From NCBI GenBank assembly GCA_009377755.1, contig WHTM01000037.1, positions 1 through 49,360 on the forward strand: DNA of 49,360 bases, written 5' to 3'. Position numbers and translations under genes: made by a program. The notes under the pieces are model-generated. The model did not search any database. It worked only from the letters and a program-made list of their open reading frames with translations, and was not told the origin of the DNA. The first letter of the stretch is position 1; each line of letters starts with the position of its first letter. The DNA comes from Hyphomicrobiales bacterium. Its GTDB lineage: Bacteria; Pseudomonadota; Alphaproteobacteria; Rhizobiales; Xanthobacteraceae. Positions 20,795 to 30,564 of the stretch are shown one piece after another.

Positions 20795-23065
20795 ATGGTC
20801 GAGTGGGGCAGGGGGCGCGGGCGGATCGCGGCATGGCCGGCGGGGATCGCATCCGCGCGCCGTCGGCTGCTGCGCTGGCCGGCCGCGCTCGGAACCACCG
20901 GCACGTGGCTGACGACGCTGTTGCGGCGTTGGCTCGTCGCCGAGGTCGCGCCGGGTCGCCTGGTGCCGTGGCTGGCGATCGCCTTCGGGCTCGGCATCGC
21001 GATCTATTTCACGGCGGAGCGGGAGCCAGCGATCTGGGCAGGCCCGGCGGGGGCGCTCGGCTGCGCGACCGCGGCCTTTGCTGTGCGCAATCGCCCATTC
21101 GCATTCCCGCTATTGCTCGGCGCGTGCACCATCGCCGCCGGATTCTCCGTCGCTACGCTGCGCACCGCCGCGGTCTCGCATCCGGTGCTGGCGTTTCCTG
21201 CGTGGAATGTCGCGATCACCGGCTGGGTGGAGGCGCGCGAGCAGCGCGAGCGCTCGGACCGCATTGTCGTGCGTGTGCATCGGATCGAGGCGCTGCGGAT
21301 GTCTCCGAAGCCGGAGCGGGTGCGCGTCTCGGTGCGCAAAGGGACGGCGCCGCCGATGGGCAGCTTTGTGCAACTGAAGGCGCGGCTGACGCCGCCCCTC
21401 CCACCGTTGCGTCCAGGCGGCTACGACTTCGCGCGCGACCTGTACTTTCAGGGATTTGGCGCGTCGGGCTTCGCGCTCGGTCGAATCGAGACAGTGCCGC
21501 CGCCGGGCCCGCCGGACCTTCGGCTGCGTTATCGCGCCGCGATCAGCGGGCTGCGCGATGCCATCGACGCCCGCATCCGCGCGGTCGTCTCCGGTGACCG
21601 GGGCTCGATCGCCTCGGCGCTGATCACCGGGAAGCGCGACGCCATCTCCGCGCAGGTCAACAACGCTATGTACGTGTCGGGCATTGGCCATGTGCTGTCG
21701 ATCTCCGGTTATCACATGGCCGTGGTCGCCGGCGTCATGTTCTTTTTCCTGCGCGGCGTGCTGGCGCTGGTCCCGGCCTTCGCCAACCGAATGCCGATCA
21801 AGAAATGGGCGGCGATAGCGGCACTCGCGGCCGCCGGCTTCTATCTGCTCCTTTCGGGCGCCGAGGTCGCGACGCAGCGTTCGTTCATCATGGTCGCCAT
21901 CGTCCTGTTTGGCGTGATGCTCGACCGGCCCGCCCTGACACTGCGTACTATCACGATCGCGGCGCTGGTCGTGCTGCTCATCGCGCCCGAGACGCTGGTG
22001 CATCCGAGCTTCCAGATGTCGTTCGCGGCGACGCTGGCGCTGGTTGCCACTTATCAGCACAGCCTGCGCTGGCCGATGCGCGCGGAAACATCGGCCGGTG
22101 CCCGTGCAGCCTTGTGGGGCGCGCGCGAGATCAGCGGCCTTATCCTCGTCTCGCTCGTTGCCGGGATGGCGACCATGCCGTACGCGGCATTCCACTTCCA
22201 TCGCTTGGCGCCCTACGGCTTGCTGGCCAATCTCACGACCATGCCGGTGTTCTCGATGTGGACTATGCCGACAGGACTGCTCGGCGTGTTGCTGATGCCG
22301 TTCGGGTTCGACGCGCCGCTGTGGCGGCTGATGGGCGCCGGCATCGACTGGATGATCGCCGTGGCCCTATGGGTCGCCGCACTGCCCGGGGCCGTCGGCC
22401 GCATTTCCGCGTTCGGGATCGGACCGCTGCTGCTCGGAACGGCCGGGCTGCTCGTTTTGTGCCTGCTACGCACACCCTTGCGCCTTGCGGGCACCGGTCT
22501 GGCGCTGATCGCCGCGCTGTGGGCGGCGGCGGCGGCGCGCCCGGACATCCTGATCGCTGCCGACGGCCGCGCCGTCGCCATACGCGGTGCGGATGGGCGG
22601 CTCGCGGTGGCGAAGACCGGCAGCGATACTTTTGCGACGCGCGACTGGCTGGCCGCCGACGGTGATGCCCGCACCGCCGACGACCCGAGCCTGACCGCAT
22701 CCGTCCGTTGCGACCCAATCGGATGCCTCGGACGCCTCGCCGATGGGCGGCTGGTGGCGGTGGCGTTGTCGCTGGAAGCGCTTGCCGAGGATTGCCGGCG
22801 GGCGGCGGTCGTCGTCACCCAGGGCGATGCCCCACCGGGCTGCGCCGCCCGCGTGATCGACCGTACGGTCAGACGCCAAACCGGAGCGGTCGAGCTCTAT
22901 CGTGATGGGCAGGGATTTGCCGTCCGGCCGGCGCGCCCGCCAGGCTATGATCGGCCTTGGTCGCCGGCCTATGTTGCGCCCGCGGTAGCGACACGCCCCC
23001 GATTGCGGGCGCCAATGCCCCCGGATGCAACGCCGCGCAGCGAGGACCTGCAGCCGGACGATTGA
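20795..23065 (+). CDS. comEC: ComEC/Rec2-family competence channel protein
   Basis: A 756-residue polytopic membrane protein. The N-terminal part has several hydrophobic helices and a soluble DUF4131/OB-like region (~residues 140-250, with WVEAREQRERSDRIVVRVHR). The Competence domain follows, with GKRDAISAQVNNAMYVSGIG, HVLSISGYHMAVVAG and LLSGAEVATQRSFIMV. ComEC carries transforming single-stranded DNA across the inner membrane. The C-terminal ~190 residues are soluble but show no HxHxDH metal site, so the metallo-beta-lactamase nuclease domain of Gram-positive ComEC is absent or replaced. GGGGAGG precedes the ATG. It converges on lexA with seven bases between. Confidence 0.9.
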   Translation: MVEWGRGRGRIAAWPAGIASARRRLLRWPAALGTTGTWLTTLLRRWLVAEVAPGRLVPWLAIAFGLGIAIYFTAEREPAIWAGPAGALGCATAAFAVRNRPFAFPLLLGACTIAAGFSVATLRTAAVSHPVLAFPAWNVAITGWVEAREQRERSDRIVVRVHRIEALRMSPKPERVRVSVRKGTAPPMGSFVQLKARLTPPLPPLRPGGYDFARDLYFQGFGASGFALGRIETVPPPGPPDLRLRYRAAISGLRDAIDARIRAVVSGDRGSIASALITGKRDAISAQVNNAMYVSGIGHVLSISGYHMAVVAGVMFFFLRGVLALVPAFANRMPIKKWAAIAALAAAGFYLLLSGAEVATQRSFIMVAIVLFGVMLDRPALTLRTITIAALVVLLIAPETLVHPSFQMSFAATLALVATYQHSLRWPMRAETSAGARAALWGAREISGLILVSLVAGMATMPYAAFHFHRLAPYGLLANLTTMPVFSMWTMPTGLLGVLLMPFGFDAPLWRLMGAGIDWMIAVALWVAALPGAVGRISAFGIGPLLLGTAGLLVLCLLRTPLRLAGTGLALIAALWAAAAARPDILIAADGRAVAIRGADGRLAVAKTGSDTFATRDWLAADGDARTADDPSLTASVRCDPIGCLGRLADGRLVAVALSLEALAEDCRRAAVVVTQGDAPPGCAARVIDRTVRRQTGAVELYRDGQGFAVRPARPPGYDRPWSPAYVAPAVATRPRLRAPMPPDATPRSEDLQPDD

Positions 23066-23072
23066 GTGCCGC

Positions 23073-23771
23073 TCAATAGCGTCGGAACAGACCGATCAGC
23101 TTTCCCTGGATCTTCACTCGGTTGGGCGGGAGGATGCGCACCTCATACGCGGTGTTCGCCGGCTCCAGTGCGATCGAGGCGCCGCGCCGCCGGAACCGCT
23201 TCAGCGTCGCCTCCTCGTCGTCGATGAGGGCAACCACGATATCGCCGGTGTCAGCCGTGTCCGTGCGCTTGATCAGCGCCGTATCGCCGTCGAGAATGCC
23301 GGCCTCCACCATGGAATCACCGCGCACCTCGAGTGCGAAGTGCTCGCCGCTCGACAACAGGTCGGGCGGCATGTTGATGACGTGGCTCTTGGTCTGGATC
23401 GCTTCGATCGGCGTGCCGGCGGCGATGCGACCCATGACGGGCACCGGCACCGGCCGGCCGCTGTCTTCCGGCAGATCCGTGCGGATGCGGCCGAGGTTGC
23501 CCTCGATGACGCTCGGCGTGAACCCGCGCCTTGCGCCGCCCATCCCCGAAGCCACCGGCTCCGGCAGCTTGATGACCTCCAGCGCGCGCGCCCGGTTGGG
23601 CAGGCGGCGGATGAAGCCGCGCTCCTCCAGCGCGGTGATCAGCCGGTGAATCCCCGATTTCGAGCGAAGATCGAGGGCATCCTTCATTTCATCGAAGGAC
23701 GGGGGAATACCGCTCTCCTTCAGCCGCTCGTGAATGAAGCGGAGGAGTTCGAACTGCTTTCGCGTGAGCAT
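23073..23771 (-). CDS. lexA: LexA SOS repressor
   Basis: A 232-residue LexA. The winged-helix DNA-binding domain ([20 protein letters not shown], then [20 protein letters not shown]) is followed by the S24 autoprotease domain. The cleavage site is Ala118-Gly119 in GRIAAGTP; the catalytic Ser153 is in [13 protein letters not shown] and Lys191 in ATLKRF. RecA-stimulated self-cleavage derepresses DNA-repair genes. The ATG at 23771 gives the standard N-terminus; the frame to 23831 would run into the operator region. Two overlapping LexA boxes 55-80 bases upstream indicate autoregulation. Confidence 0.97.
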   Translation of the reverse strand: MLTRKQFELLRFIHERLKESGIPPSFDEMKDALDLRSKSGIHRLITALEERGFIRRLPNRARALEVIKLPEPVASGMGGARRGFTPSVIEGNLGRIRTDLPEDSGRPVPVPVMGRIAAGTPIEAIQTKSHVINMPPDLLSSGEHFALEVRGDSMVEAGILDGDTALIKRTDTADTGDIVVALIDDEEATLKRFRRRGASIALEPANTAYEVRILPPNRVKIQGKLIGLFRRY

Positions 23772-23825
23772 GCGGTGGTTTCTCCGGCTTGAACGGCCCC
23801 TGCGGGGTCGAAACAAATCATGAAC

Positions 23826-23851
23826 GAACACTATCTGTTCATTATGTGTTC
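23826..23851. promoter_or_regulatory. LexA (SOS) boxes upstream of lexA
   Basis: GTTC-N7-GTTC at 23837-23851 is exactly the direct-repeat LexA box known for alphaproteobacteria. GAAC-N7-GTTC at 23826-23840 is an overlapping palindromic variant sharing the central GTTC. Both lie 55-80 bases upstream of the lexA ATG, in the 119-base gap before moeA, as expected for autorepression. Confidence 0.85.
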
Positions 23852-23890
23852 CGCAACCCTTTAATTTGCCGTGAACAACTCGAAAGACCG

Positions 23891-25105
23891 CTAAGTGCCG
23901 AGCTTAAGGATACGGCACGGTGAACCGGCGGGGGCCGCGGGCGCGTGCGGCTCGCGAATCAGCAGGCAGTTGGCCCGGGCGAGCGGGGCCATCATCGAGC
24001 TGTCTTGGAGCGGTAGCGGGGTGGCGATCGGCTCGCCGTCCGGGCCTTCGACCAGCGTCGAGCGCAGGTAGTCCGCCCGCTCGTCGTTTTCCGGCAGGCC
24101 GTGCCCCAGCACGGCGTCCTGCATCTCGGCGCTGATGTCGAGCCGCCCGGCAAGCCGGCGCAGCAGCGGGACCAGGAACAAGACTGCGCAGACGAAGCTC
24201 GACACCGGATTTCCCGGCAGACCCAGCACCGCCATACCGCCGAGCCGGCCGTGCATCATCGGCTTGCCGGGACGCAGGGCGATCTTCCAGAAGGCGAGTG
24301 CCAGCCCCTCGGCGGCGAGCGCCTGCTGCACCACGTCGTGGTCGCCGACCGAGGCGCCGCCCATGGTGACCAGCACGTCGCATTGCGCTTCCCGCGCGCG
24401 GCGGATGGCGGCTGCCGTGGCGTCGATCCGATCGCGGGCGATGCCGAGATCGAGCACCTCCGCGCCCTCCGAGCGCGCCAGCGCGGAGAGGCCGAAGCCG
24501 TTGGAATAGACGATCTCGCCAGGACCGGGCTGCGATCCGGGCGGCACCAGTTCGTCGCCGGTGGCCAGCACGCCGACCTTGGCGCGCCGATGCACCGGAA
24601 CCGCCGGATAGTTCATCGCCGCAGCGAGCATCAAGTCACGCGCGGTGAGCCGGTGCGAGCGCCGCAACAGAACGTCGCCTCGGCTGAAGTCTAGTCCGGC
24701 CCTGCGGACGTTCCGGCCTGGTTTCACCACCGCTTGGACCGTGACTCGCTCGCGCTCGCGCGTCGTGTTCTCCTGGATGACGATCGCATCGGCGCCGGGC
24801 GGCAGCACGCCGCCGGTGAAGATGCGCGCCGCCTGTTCCGGTCCGACGGCACCGTTGAAGGGATGCCCGGCGGCGACTTCGCCGATCACGGTGAGCGTGA
24901 CCGGCGCGTGCGCCACGTCCTCGGCGCGCACCGCGTAGCCGTCCATGGCGGAGACGGCATCGGGCGGCTGGGTGCGCAGCGCCACCAGGTCCTTGGCGAG
25001 CACGCGGCCGAGTGCTTCGCCGAGCGGCACAGCCTGCGCAGGGAGCGGCTCGGCGCCGTCGAGCACGTGCGCCAACGCTTCGGCCACCGGCATCAACGCC
25101 ATCAT
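23891..25105 (-). CDS. moeA: Molybdopterin molybdotransferase MoeA
   Basis: A 404-residue MoeA, which inserts molybdate into adenylylated molybdopterin. Motifs in order: [100 protein letters not shown]. The start has two adjacent ATG codons (25105 and 25102), with AAGGGG just upstream. It follows moaC after a 100-base repeat-filled gap and precedes lexA. The order trpG-trpD-trpC-moaC-moeA-lexA is common in rhizobia. Confidence 0.95.
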   Translation of the reverse strand: MMALMPVAEALAHVLDGAEPLPAQAVPLGEALGRVLAKDLVALRTQPPDAVSAMDGYAVRAEDVAHAPVTLTVIGEVAAGHPFNGAVGPEQAARIFTGGVLPPGADAIVIQENTTRERERVTVQAVVKPGRNVRRAGLDFSRGDVLLRRSHRLTARDLMLAAAMNYPAVPVHRRAKVGVLATGDELVPPGSQPGPGEIVYSNGFGLSALARSEGAEVLDLGIARDRIDATAAAIRRAREAQCDVLVTMGGASVGDHDVVQQALAAEGLALAFWKIALRPGKPMMHGRLGGMAVLGLPGNPVSSFVCAVLFLVPLLRRLAGRLDISAEMQDAVLGHGLPENDERADYLRSTLVEGPDGEPIATPLPLQDSSMMAPLARANCLLIREPHAPAAPAGSPCRILKLGT

Positions 25106-25110
25106 TTGCC

Positions 25111-25213
25111 CCTTGGATCAGATCCGATCAAATTGGATCGGATCATGCTCCAACTTTTTTGATTGAGCATGATCTTTTCCGAAAACCGGCTCCCACTTTT
25201 CGGGATCATGCTC
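25111..25213. repeat. Rhizobial-type palindromic repeats between moaC and moeA
   Basis: Two elements fill the gap. The first (25121-25144) is the hairpin GATCCGATC / GATCGGATC. The second (25165-25213) is a nested palindrome: outer arms GAGCATGATC and GATCATGCTC (25165-25174, 25204-25213) and inner arms CCGAAAA and TTTTCGG (25179-25185, 25197-25203). The second is recognisable as the widespread intergenic repeat of Bradyrhizobium-like genomes, from memory of its TTTTCCGAAAACCGG core. The moaC stop codon (25206-25208) lies inside its outer stem. Confidence 0.75.
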
Positions 25214-25694
25214 TGGCGCGGTAGTGGCCGGACTTGCCGCCGCGCTTCTCGATCAGCCGGATGCCTTCGATACGCATGCCGCGTTCCGCGGCCTTCACCA
25301 TGTCGTAGATGGTGAGGCAGGCGACCGATACCGCGGTCAGCGCCTCCATCTCCACGCCCGTCTGCCCGGTGACCTTGACAGTGGCACTGACGCGAAAGCC
25401 GGGAAGCGTCAGCTCGGGCAGAATGTCGACCGCCACCTGGGAGACGGGGAGGGGATGGCACAGCGGGATCAGTTCAGCGGTGCGCTTGGCGGCCATGATG
25501 CCTGCGATGCGCGCGGCGCCGAGCACGTCCCCCTTCTTGGCATTGCCAGCAAGCACCAGATCGAGCGTCGCCTTGCTCATCACGACGAGGCCCTCCGCCG
25601 TGGCCACGCGCTCGGTCTTGTCCTTGGCCGAGACGTCCACCATGCGCGCCTCGCCACCGCGCGCCAGATGCGTGAGCTTTGCGGCGCGGGCCAT
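25206..25694 (-). CDS. moaC: Cyclic pyranopterin monophosphate synthase MoaC
   Basis: A 162-residue MoaC, which with MoaA makes cyclic pyranopterin monophosphate from GTP. Motifs: [50 protein letters not shown] and [20 protein letters not shown]. The C-terminal RARA and stop codon fall where a palindromic repeat begins, so the repeat has apparently replaced the original end of the gene. It starts three bases after the trpC stop and is thus coupled to the trp genes. Confidence 0.95.
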   Translation of the reverse strand: MARAAKLTHLARGGEARMVDVSAKDKTERVATAEGLVVMSKATLDLVLAGNAKKGDVLGAARIAGIMAAKRTAELIPLCHPLPVSQVAVDILPELTLPGFRVSATVKVTGQTGVEMEALTAVSVACLTIYDMVKAAERGMRIEGIRLIEKRGGKSGHYRARA

Positions 25695-25697
25695 GGG

Positions 25698-26519
25698 CTA
25701 CTCCGCGGCGGAGATGCCGTGCGCCTCGCCGCGCTGCAGCAGCGCGCGGGTGGCAGCGGCGACATCCGGCTGACGCATCAGACTCTCGCCGACGAGGAAG
25801 GTGCCGATACCGACCCGGCGCAGGCGGGCAAGGTCCGCGGGCGTGAATAATCCGCTCTCGCCGACCAGCACGCGGTCGCGCGGCACCTTCGGCGCCAGCT
25901 GCTCGGCGGTCGCCAGCGTGGTTTCGAAGGTCTTCAGATCACGGCTATTGATGCCGATCAGGCGCGAGCGCCGACGCAGCGCGCGATCGAGCTCGGCTTC
26001 GTCGTGCACCTCCAGCAGCACGTCCATGCCGAGCGCGAAGGACGCCGCCTCGAGCTCGGCGGCGAGCGTATCGTCAACCGCCGCCATGATGATCAGGATG
26101 CAGTCCGCGCCCAGCACGCGGGATTCCACGACCTGATAGGGGTCGTACATGAAATCCTTGCGCAGTGCCGGTAGCCCGCAGGCGGCGCGCGCCTGCGTCA
26201 AGAACTCGGGCTTTCCCTGGAACGACGGCGCGTCGGTCAGGATCGACAGGCACGCGGCGCCGCCCGCCTCATAGGCGCGCGCGAGCGCCGACGGGTCGAA
26301 GTCGGCACGGATCAGGCCTTTCGAGGGGCTCGCCTTCTTGATCTCGGCGATCAGTGCATCGTCGCCGCGGGCGAGCCGCTGCTCGATCGCGCGCAGGAAT
26401 CCGCGCGGTGGCGGTGCAGACTTGACGACGGGCTCGACGTCCGCCAGCGGCCGCGCGCGCTTGGCGGCGGCGATCTCCTCGCGCTTGTACGCTTCGATCT
26501 TACGCAGGATGTCGGCCAT
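25698..26519 (-). CDS. trpC: Indole-3-glycerol phosphate synthase
   Basis: A 273-residue TIM-barrel enzyme closing the indole ring in tryptophan synthesis. Family blocks: [86 protein letters not shown] and [14 protein letters not shown]. It follows trpD by 16 bases and is followed by moaC after three, so it sits mid-operon. No trpF fusion is present. Confidence 0.96.
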   Translation of the reverse strand: MADILRKIEAYKREEIAAAKRARPLADVEPVVKSAPPPRGFLRAIEQRLARGDDALIAEIKKASPSKGLIRADFDPSALARAYEAGGAACLSILTDAPSFQGKPEFLTQARAACGLPALRKDFMYDPYQVVESRVLGADCILIIMAAVDDTLAAELEAASFALGMDVLLEVHDEAELDRALRRRSRLIGINSRDLKTFETTLATAEQLAPKVPRDRVLVGESGLFTPADLARLRRVGIGTFLVGESLMRQPDVAAATRALLQRGEAHGISAAE

Positions 26520-26535
26520 GTCACGTATTCATGGG

Positions 26536-27549
26536 TCACGCGTTGGAGATGGCGATCAGCCGGTCGAGCCGGCCTTCGGCCTCGCCGGAGTGAATCGCCT
26601 CTTGCGCGATCGCCACGCCTTCCTTGAGATCTTTCGCCAATCCGGCAACGATCAGCGCGGCCGCAGCATTGAACACGGCGACGTCACGGAACGGCCCCGG
26701 CTTGCCCTTGAGTACGTCCAGGAGCGCGGTGGCATTGGTCTCGGCATCGCCGCCGCGCAGGGCCTCGGGTTTGCTGCGCTGAAGACCGGCTTCCTCGGGC
26801 GAAATCTCGAAGGTGCGGACGCCGCCGTTCGCCAATGCGGCGACGCTGGTGGTCCCGGCCGTCGTGATCTCGTCCAGGCCGTCGGACCCATGCACCACCC
26901 AGGCGGCCTGCGAGCCGAGATTGGCAAGCACTTGCGCGATCGGCTCGATCCACTGGCGCGAGAACACACCAACCATCTGCCGCCTCACGCCGGCCGGATT
27001 GGAGACGGGACCAAGCAGGTTGAAGATGGTGCGCGTGCCGAGCTCCACCCGCGTCGGCCCGACGTTCTTCATCGCCGGATGATGCGCAGGAGCGAACATG
27101 AACCCGATGTCGGCTTCGCGGATGCAGCACGCCACCTGTTCGGGCGAAAGGTCAATCTTCACACCCAGCGCCTGCAGGACGTCGGCGGCGCCGGACTTCG
27201 AGGAGAGCGCGCGGTTGCCGTGCTTCGCGACCGGCACGCCGGCGCCGGCAACGATGAACGCGGCGCAGGTGGAGATGTTGTAGGAGCCCGATGCATCGCC
27301 GCCCGTGCCGACCACGTCGATGGCGTTGGCCGGTGCGTCGACCTTGACCATCTTAGCGCGCATCGCCGACACCGCGCCCGTGATTTCGTCCACCGTTTCG
27401 CCGCGCACGCGCAGGCCCATCAACAGGCCGCCCATCTGCGACGGCGTGGCCTCACCGGCCATCATGAGGTCGAATACGGCCGACGCTTCATCGCGCGACA
27501 TCGCGGCACCGCTCGCGACTTTGGCGATGACGGCCTTCAGTTCGTCCAT
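26536..27549 (-). CDS. trpD: Anthranilate phosphoribosyltransferase
   Basis: A 337-residue TrpD joining anthranilate and PRPP. The diagnostic [20 protein letters not shown] is near residue 80, followed by [40 protein letters not shown] and [13 protein letters not shown]. Start [14 protein letters not shown] at 27549 lies inside the 3' end of trpG (13-base overlap), so translation is coupled. The longer open frame to 28017 is an alternate-frame shadow of trpG. Confidence 0.96.
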   Translation of the reverse strand: MDELKAVIAKVASGAAMSRDEASAVFDLMMAGEATPSQMGGLLMGLRVRGETVDEITGAVSAMRAKMVKVDAPANAIDVVGTGGDASGSYNISTCAAFIVAGAGVPVAKHGNRALSSKSGAADVLQALGVKIDLSPEQVACCIREADIGFMFAPAHHPAMKNVGPTRVELGTRTIFNLLGPVSNPAGVRRQMVGVFSRQWIEPIAQVLANLGSQAAWVVHGSDGLDEITTAGTTSVAALANGGVRTFEISPEEAGLQRSKPEALRGGDAETNATALLDVLKGKPGPFRDVAVFNAAAALIVAGLAKDLKEGVAIAQEAIHSGEAEGRLDRLIAISNA

Positions 27550-28175
27550 CGCCCGTTTCCTTCGACAGGTTGCGGCACAGCCGCACGGCGCCCCGCCACG
27601 CCGTTCCAGGCGGCGGCGATGTCGAGAAAGTTCTTCAGGACCAAATGGCCGTGATTCGATGCGATGCTTTCCGGATGAAACTGCACACCATGCACCGGAA
27701 GCCTGGCATGGGAGAGCCCCATGACCAGCCGGTCGTCGGTTTCCGCTGTCACGGCCAGCTCGCCCGGCAGGGTCGCGCGGTCGACCACCAGCGAATGATA
27801 ACGCGTCGCCTTGAACGGGCCGTTGATGCCGTGGAACACGCCCCTGGCCTCGTGGCGGATGTCCGACAGCTTGCCATGCACCGGGGTCGTCCGCACGACA
27901 GTGCCGCCGAAGGCCTGCCCGATCGCCTGATGGCCGAGACAGACGCCGAGGATCGGAATGGTGGCGGACGCCTTTTTGATGAGGTCGACGCAGATTCCGG
28001 CTTCGTTCGGAGTGCAAGGACCGGGGGACAGCACGATCGCATCCGGATCGGCGGCAACGACGTCGTCCGGCGCCACCTTGTCGTTGCGATGCACGACCAC
28101 CTCGACCCCAAGCTCGCCGAGATAATGGACGAGATTGAAAGTGAAGCTGTCGTAGTTGTCGATCAGGACGATCAT
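27537..28175 (-). CDS. trpG: Anthranilate synthase component II (glutamine amidotransferase)
   Basis: A 212-residue class I amidotransferase supplying ammonia to Trp[21 protein letters not shown] opens the protein. The nucleophile Cys is in [16 protein letters not shown] and the His-Glu pair in [15 protein letters not shown]. The last ~20 residues are a variable tail overlapping trpD. It is the first gene of the trpGDC-moaC-moeA unit, with a promoter-like sequence just upstream. Confidence 0.96.
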   Translation of the reverse strand: MIVLIDNYDSFTFNLVHYLGELGVEVVVHRNDKVAPDDVVAADPDAIVLSPGPCTPNEAGICVDLIKKASATIPILGVCLGHQAIGQAFGGTVVRTTPVHGKLSDIRHEARGVFHGINGPFKATRYHSLVVDRATLPGELAVTAETDDRLVMGLSHARLPVHGVQFHPESIASNHGHLVLKNFLDIAAAWNGVAGRRAAVPQPVEGNGRWTN

Positions 28176-28198
28176 TGGAGTTTTCTCAGGTCCATCAG

Positions 28199-28227
28199 GG
28201 TCTAAACGGGGCCTGCCGGGGGGTCAA
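28199..28227 (-). promoter_or_regulatory. Candidate promoter of trpG-trpD-trpC-moaC-moeA
   Basis: On the minus strand TTGACC (28227-28222) and TAGACC (28204-28199) are spaced by 17 bases, close to the alphaproteobacterial CTTGAC/-10 pattern. Transcription would begin about 15-20 bases before the trpG ATG (28175), leaving no room for an attenuator leader peptide. Confidence 0.5.
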
Positions 28228-28309
28228 GGTGGGCTCCCGCGGCTTGGCTTGACGCCTGTCTTCAGCCGTCCGCATCCGCCCTTGTCTTGGTGTTTCGCGC
28301 GGAATTATT

Positions 28310-28615
28310 GTGACGCGTGTCTACGACGGCGTCCTCAAGCCGTGGGGGCGGATCAGCGACTTCTCCAAGGAGCTGGCGCATCTACCGGCGGCGCTTGAGG
28401 GTTGGATGCTGCCGAACGACCGCATCCGCCTGTGCGGGGCGCTGCACGTCGGCCCCGAACACCCCGGCTACGATCCCCGATGGATCGGATCAATCCAGGC
28501 AACGTCTTCCGGCTTCTCGGCCGGCTCGATGTCGAGGTTAACCACCACCGCCTCGTTATCGCTGCGGATCACTACGCACTCGAGCGGCTCGTCTCGGCTG
28601 GCGTTGATCTCCTGA
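28310..28615 (+). other. Unidentified coding-like ORF, possible gene remnant
   Basis: A GTG-started plus-strand frame of 101 codons. The first ~53 residues (TRVYDGVLKPWGRISDFSKE, then LAHLPAALEGWMLPNDRIRL, then GALHVGPEHPGYDPRW) have the amino-acid balance and GC-rich third positions of true coding DNA. The rest runs antisense into the 3' end of the cupin gene and looks like a shadow (serine/threonine rich). It may be a truncated gene whose 3' part was lost next to the cupin insertion, or chance. No Shine-Dalgarno sequence was seen, and I recognise no family. Confidence 0.3.
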
Positions 28616-28956
28616 TGCGGGACGTAGGGCGGGACATAGATGAAGTCGCCGGGGCCGGCTTCGGCGGTGAATTCCAGTTGCTCGCCCCAGCGCATGCGGG
28701 CCTTGCCGCGCACGACGTAGATCACGCTCTCGAGTTCGCCGTGATGGTGCGCGCCCGTCTTGGCATTGGGGTGGATACTCACCGTCCCGGCCCAGATCTT
28801 CTGCGCACCCACCCGAGCGTAATTAATCGCAGCCCTCCGATCCATGCCCGGCGTCTGGGCCGTGTTCGCGTCAAGCGAATTCCCGGGGATCACCCGCACA
28901 CCGTCGTGCTTCCATTTCCCGTCACGATGATCGCCGGATACGTGGTTCGTGCTCAT
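28468..28956 (-). CDS. Cupin-domain protein of unknown substrate
   Basis: A 162-residue single-cupin protein. Cupin motif 1 is HPNAKTGAHHHGELESVIYV, with three histidines and a Glu as probable metal ligands. Motif 2 is PGDFIYVPPYVPHQEIN, with the fourth-ligand His. No other domain is visible. It could be a small dioxygenase, isomerase or sugar-binding regulator; the sequence does not decide. It lies between trpE and trpG on the same strand, 76 bases after the trpE stop, interrupting what is otherwise a set of trp genes. Confidence 0.8.
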   Translation of the reverse strand: MSTNHVSGDHRDGKWKHDGVRVIPGNSLDANTAQTPGMDRRAAINYARVGAQKIWAGTVSIHPNAKTGAHHHGELESVIYVVRGKARMRWGEQLEFTAEAGPGDFIYVPPYVPHQEINASRDEPLECVVIRSDNEAVVVNLDIEPAEKPEDVAWIDPIHRGS

Positions 28957-29032
28957 GACAATCGTTCCTCCGCCAGGGAATATTCCGATGGTTTGGCTTT
29001 ATCGTGGCTTCGCATGACCAATAAGAGGCTGG

Positions 29033-30547
29033 TCACTGCCCCCGGCGGGCGGCGCTGGCGAAGCGGCGCGCCTCCTCGGCGGCGCGGAACAGCGCCTTGG
29101 CCTTGTTGATGCATTCCTGCTGCTCGGAGGCCGGATTGGAATCCGCCACGATGCCTGCGCCCGCCTGGACGTACATCACGCCGTCCTTGATCAGCGCGGT
29201 GCGCAGCACGATGCACGTGTCCATCTCGCCGGCGGCGGAGAAATAGCCGACGCAGCCGGCATAGAGGCCGCGCTTTTCCTTCTCCAGTTCGTCGATGATC
29301 TCCATCGCCCGCACCTTCGGCGCGCCCGACACCGTACCTGCCGGAAAGCCGCCGACAAGCGCGGCGAGCGCATCGTACTTCTCGTCAAGCTCGCCCTCGA
29401 CATTGGAGACGATGTGCATCACCTGGCTGAAGCGCTCGATGAAGAACTGGTCGGTGACCTTGACGGTGCCGATCCTGGCGACGCGGCCGACGTCGTTGCG
29501 CCCGAGGTCGAGCAGCATCAGATGCTCAGCGCGTTCCTTCGGATCGGCGAGCAGTTCCGCTTCCAGGTCCGTGTCCTCGTGCGGCGTGGCACCGCGTGGC
29601 CTGGTGCCGGCAAGCGGCCGGATGGTGACCTTGCCTTCACGCACCCGCACCAGGATTTCCGGACTCGATCCCGCAACCGCGAAGCCGCCGAAATCGAGGA
29701 AGTAGAGAAACGGCGCCGGGTTGATGCGACGCAGCGCACGGTACAGCGAGAACGGGCTCAGCGTGAACGGCGCTTCGAATCGTTGCGACAGCACCACCTG
29801 GAAAATATCGCCGGCGATAATGTAATCCTTTGCCCGGGCGACCATCGCTTCGTACTCGGCGGGTGTGGTGTTCGACTGCGCCGGCACCGCCAGCGGCCCG
29901 GTGTCCGCGGCCGCCGCCTTGTCGAGCGGCCGGTCGAGGTTGTCGACCACGGCGGTCAGCCGGTCGGTGGCGCGGGCATACGCGGCCTCCGCCGTGACGC
30001 CGCGATGCGGACGCACCGGCGTGATGACAGTGATCATGTCCTGCACGGCGTCGAACACGACGATCACGGTTGGACGCATCAGCAGCGCGTCGGGGACTGC
30101 GATCGGATCGGGATTGGGCTGCGGCAGTTCCTCCATCAGCCGGACCATGTCATAGCCGAGATAGCCGAACACGCCGGCGGCCATCGGTGGCAGCGTGTGC
30201 GGCAAAGCGATCCGGCTTTCCGCGATCAGGCCGCGCAGCGCCGCGAGCGGCGGCTCCGGACAGGGGCGAAAGTCCTGCGGTGACGACGCCGGTGCGCGGT
30301 TGACGTCGGCACGGCCGCCTAGCGTTCGCCAGATCAGGTCCGGTTCGAGGCCGATCACCGAATAGCGCCCGCGCACGGCGCCGCCTTCGACCGATTCCAA
30401 AAGGAAACTCATCGGCTTACCGGACGCGATCTTCAGGAAAGCCGAGACCGGCGTTTCCAGATCGGCGACGAGGCTGGTCCAGACCACTTGCGGCTCGCCG
30501 CGCGCATGGGCGGCGGCGAAGGCGCTGAAGCTCGGCTCGATCTGCAT
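29033..30547 (-). CDS. trpE: Anthranilate synthase component I
   Basis: A 504-residue chorismate-using enzyme that works with TrpG to make anthranilate. The N-terminal PMSFLLESVEGG contains the LLES motif of the tryptophan feedback site. The C-terminal chorismate-binding domain shows GDIFQVVLSQRF, LDFGGFAVAGSSPEILVRV, IRPLAGTRPRG, LLDLGRNDVGRVA and FPAGTVSGAPKVRAMEIIDE. It begins 17 bases after ppiD, so it is probably co-transcribed with it. An inverted repeat TGACCA/TGGTCA (29015-29020, 29030-29035) overlaps the stop codon. Confidence 0.96.
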   Translation of the reverse strand: MQIEPSFSAFAAAHARGEPQVVWTSLVADLETPVSAFLKIASGKPMSFLLESVEGGAVRGRYSVIGLEPDLIWRTLGGRADVNRAPASSPQDFRPCPEPPLAALRGLIAESRIALPHTLPPMAAGVFGYLGYDMVRLMEELPQPNPDPIAVPDALLMRPTVIVVFDAVQDMITVITPVRPHRGVTAEAAYARATDRLTAVVDNLDRPLDKAAAADTGPLAVPAQSNTTPAEYEAMVARAKDYIIAGDIFQVVLSQRFEAPFTLSPFSLYRALRRINPAPFLYFLDFGGFAVAGSSPEILVRVREGKVTIRPLAGTRPRGATPHEDTDLEAELLADPKERAEHLMLLDLGRNDVGRVARIGTVKVTDQFFIERFSQVMHIVSNVEGELDEKYDALAALVGGFPAGTVSGAPKVRAMEIIDELEKEKRGLYAGCVGYFSAAGEMDTCIVLRTALIKDGVMYVQAGAGIVADSNPASEQQECINKAKALFRAAEEARRFASAARRGQ

Positions 30548-30564
30548 CGGGCGGACGCCGGCCG

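Noticed and set aside
26338-27654. 438-codon open frame antisense to trpC/trpD
   Set aside because: Composition typical of shadow frames (Arg/His/Gly rich) and no start signal.
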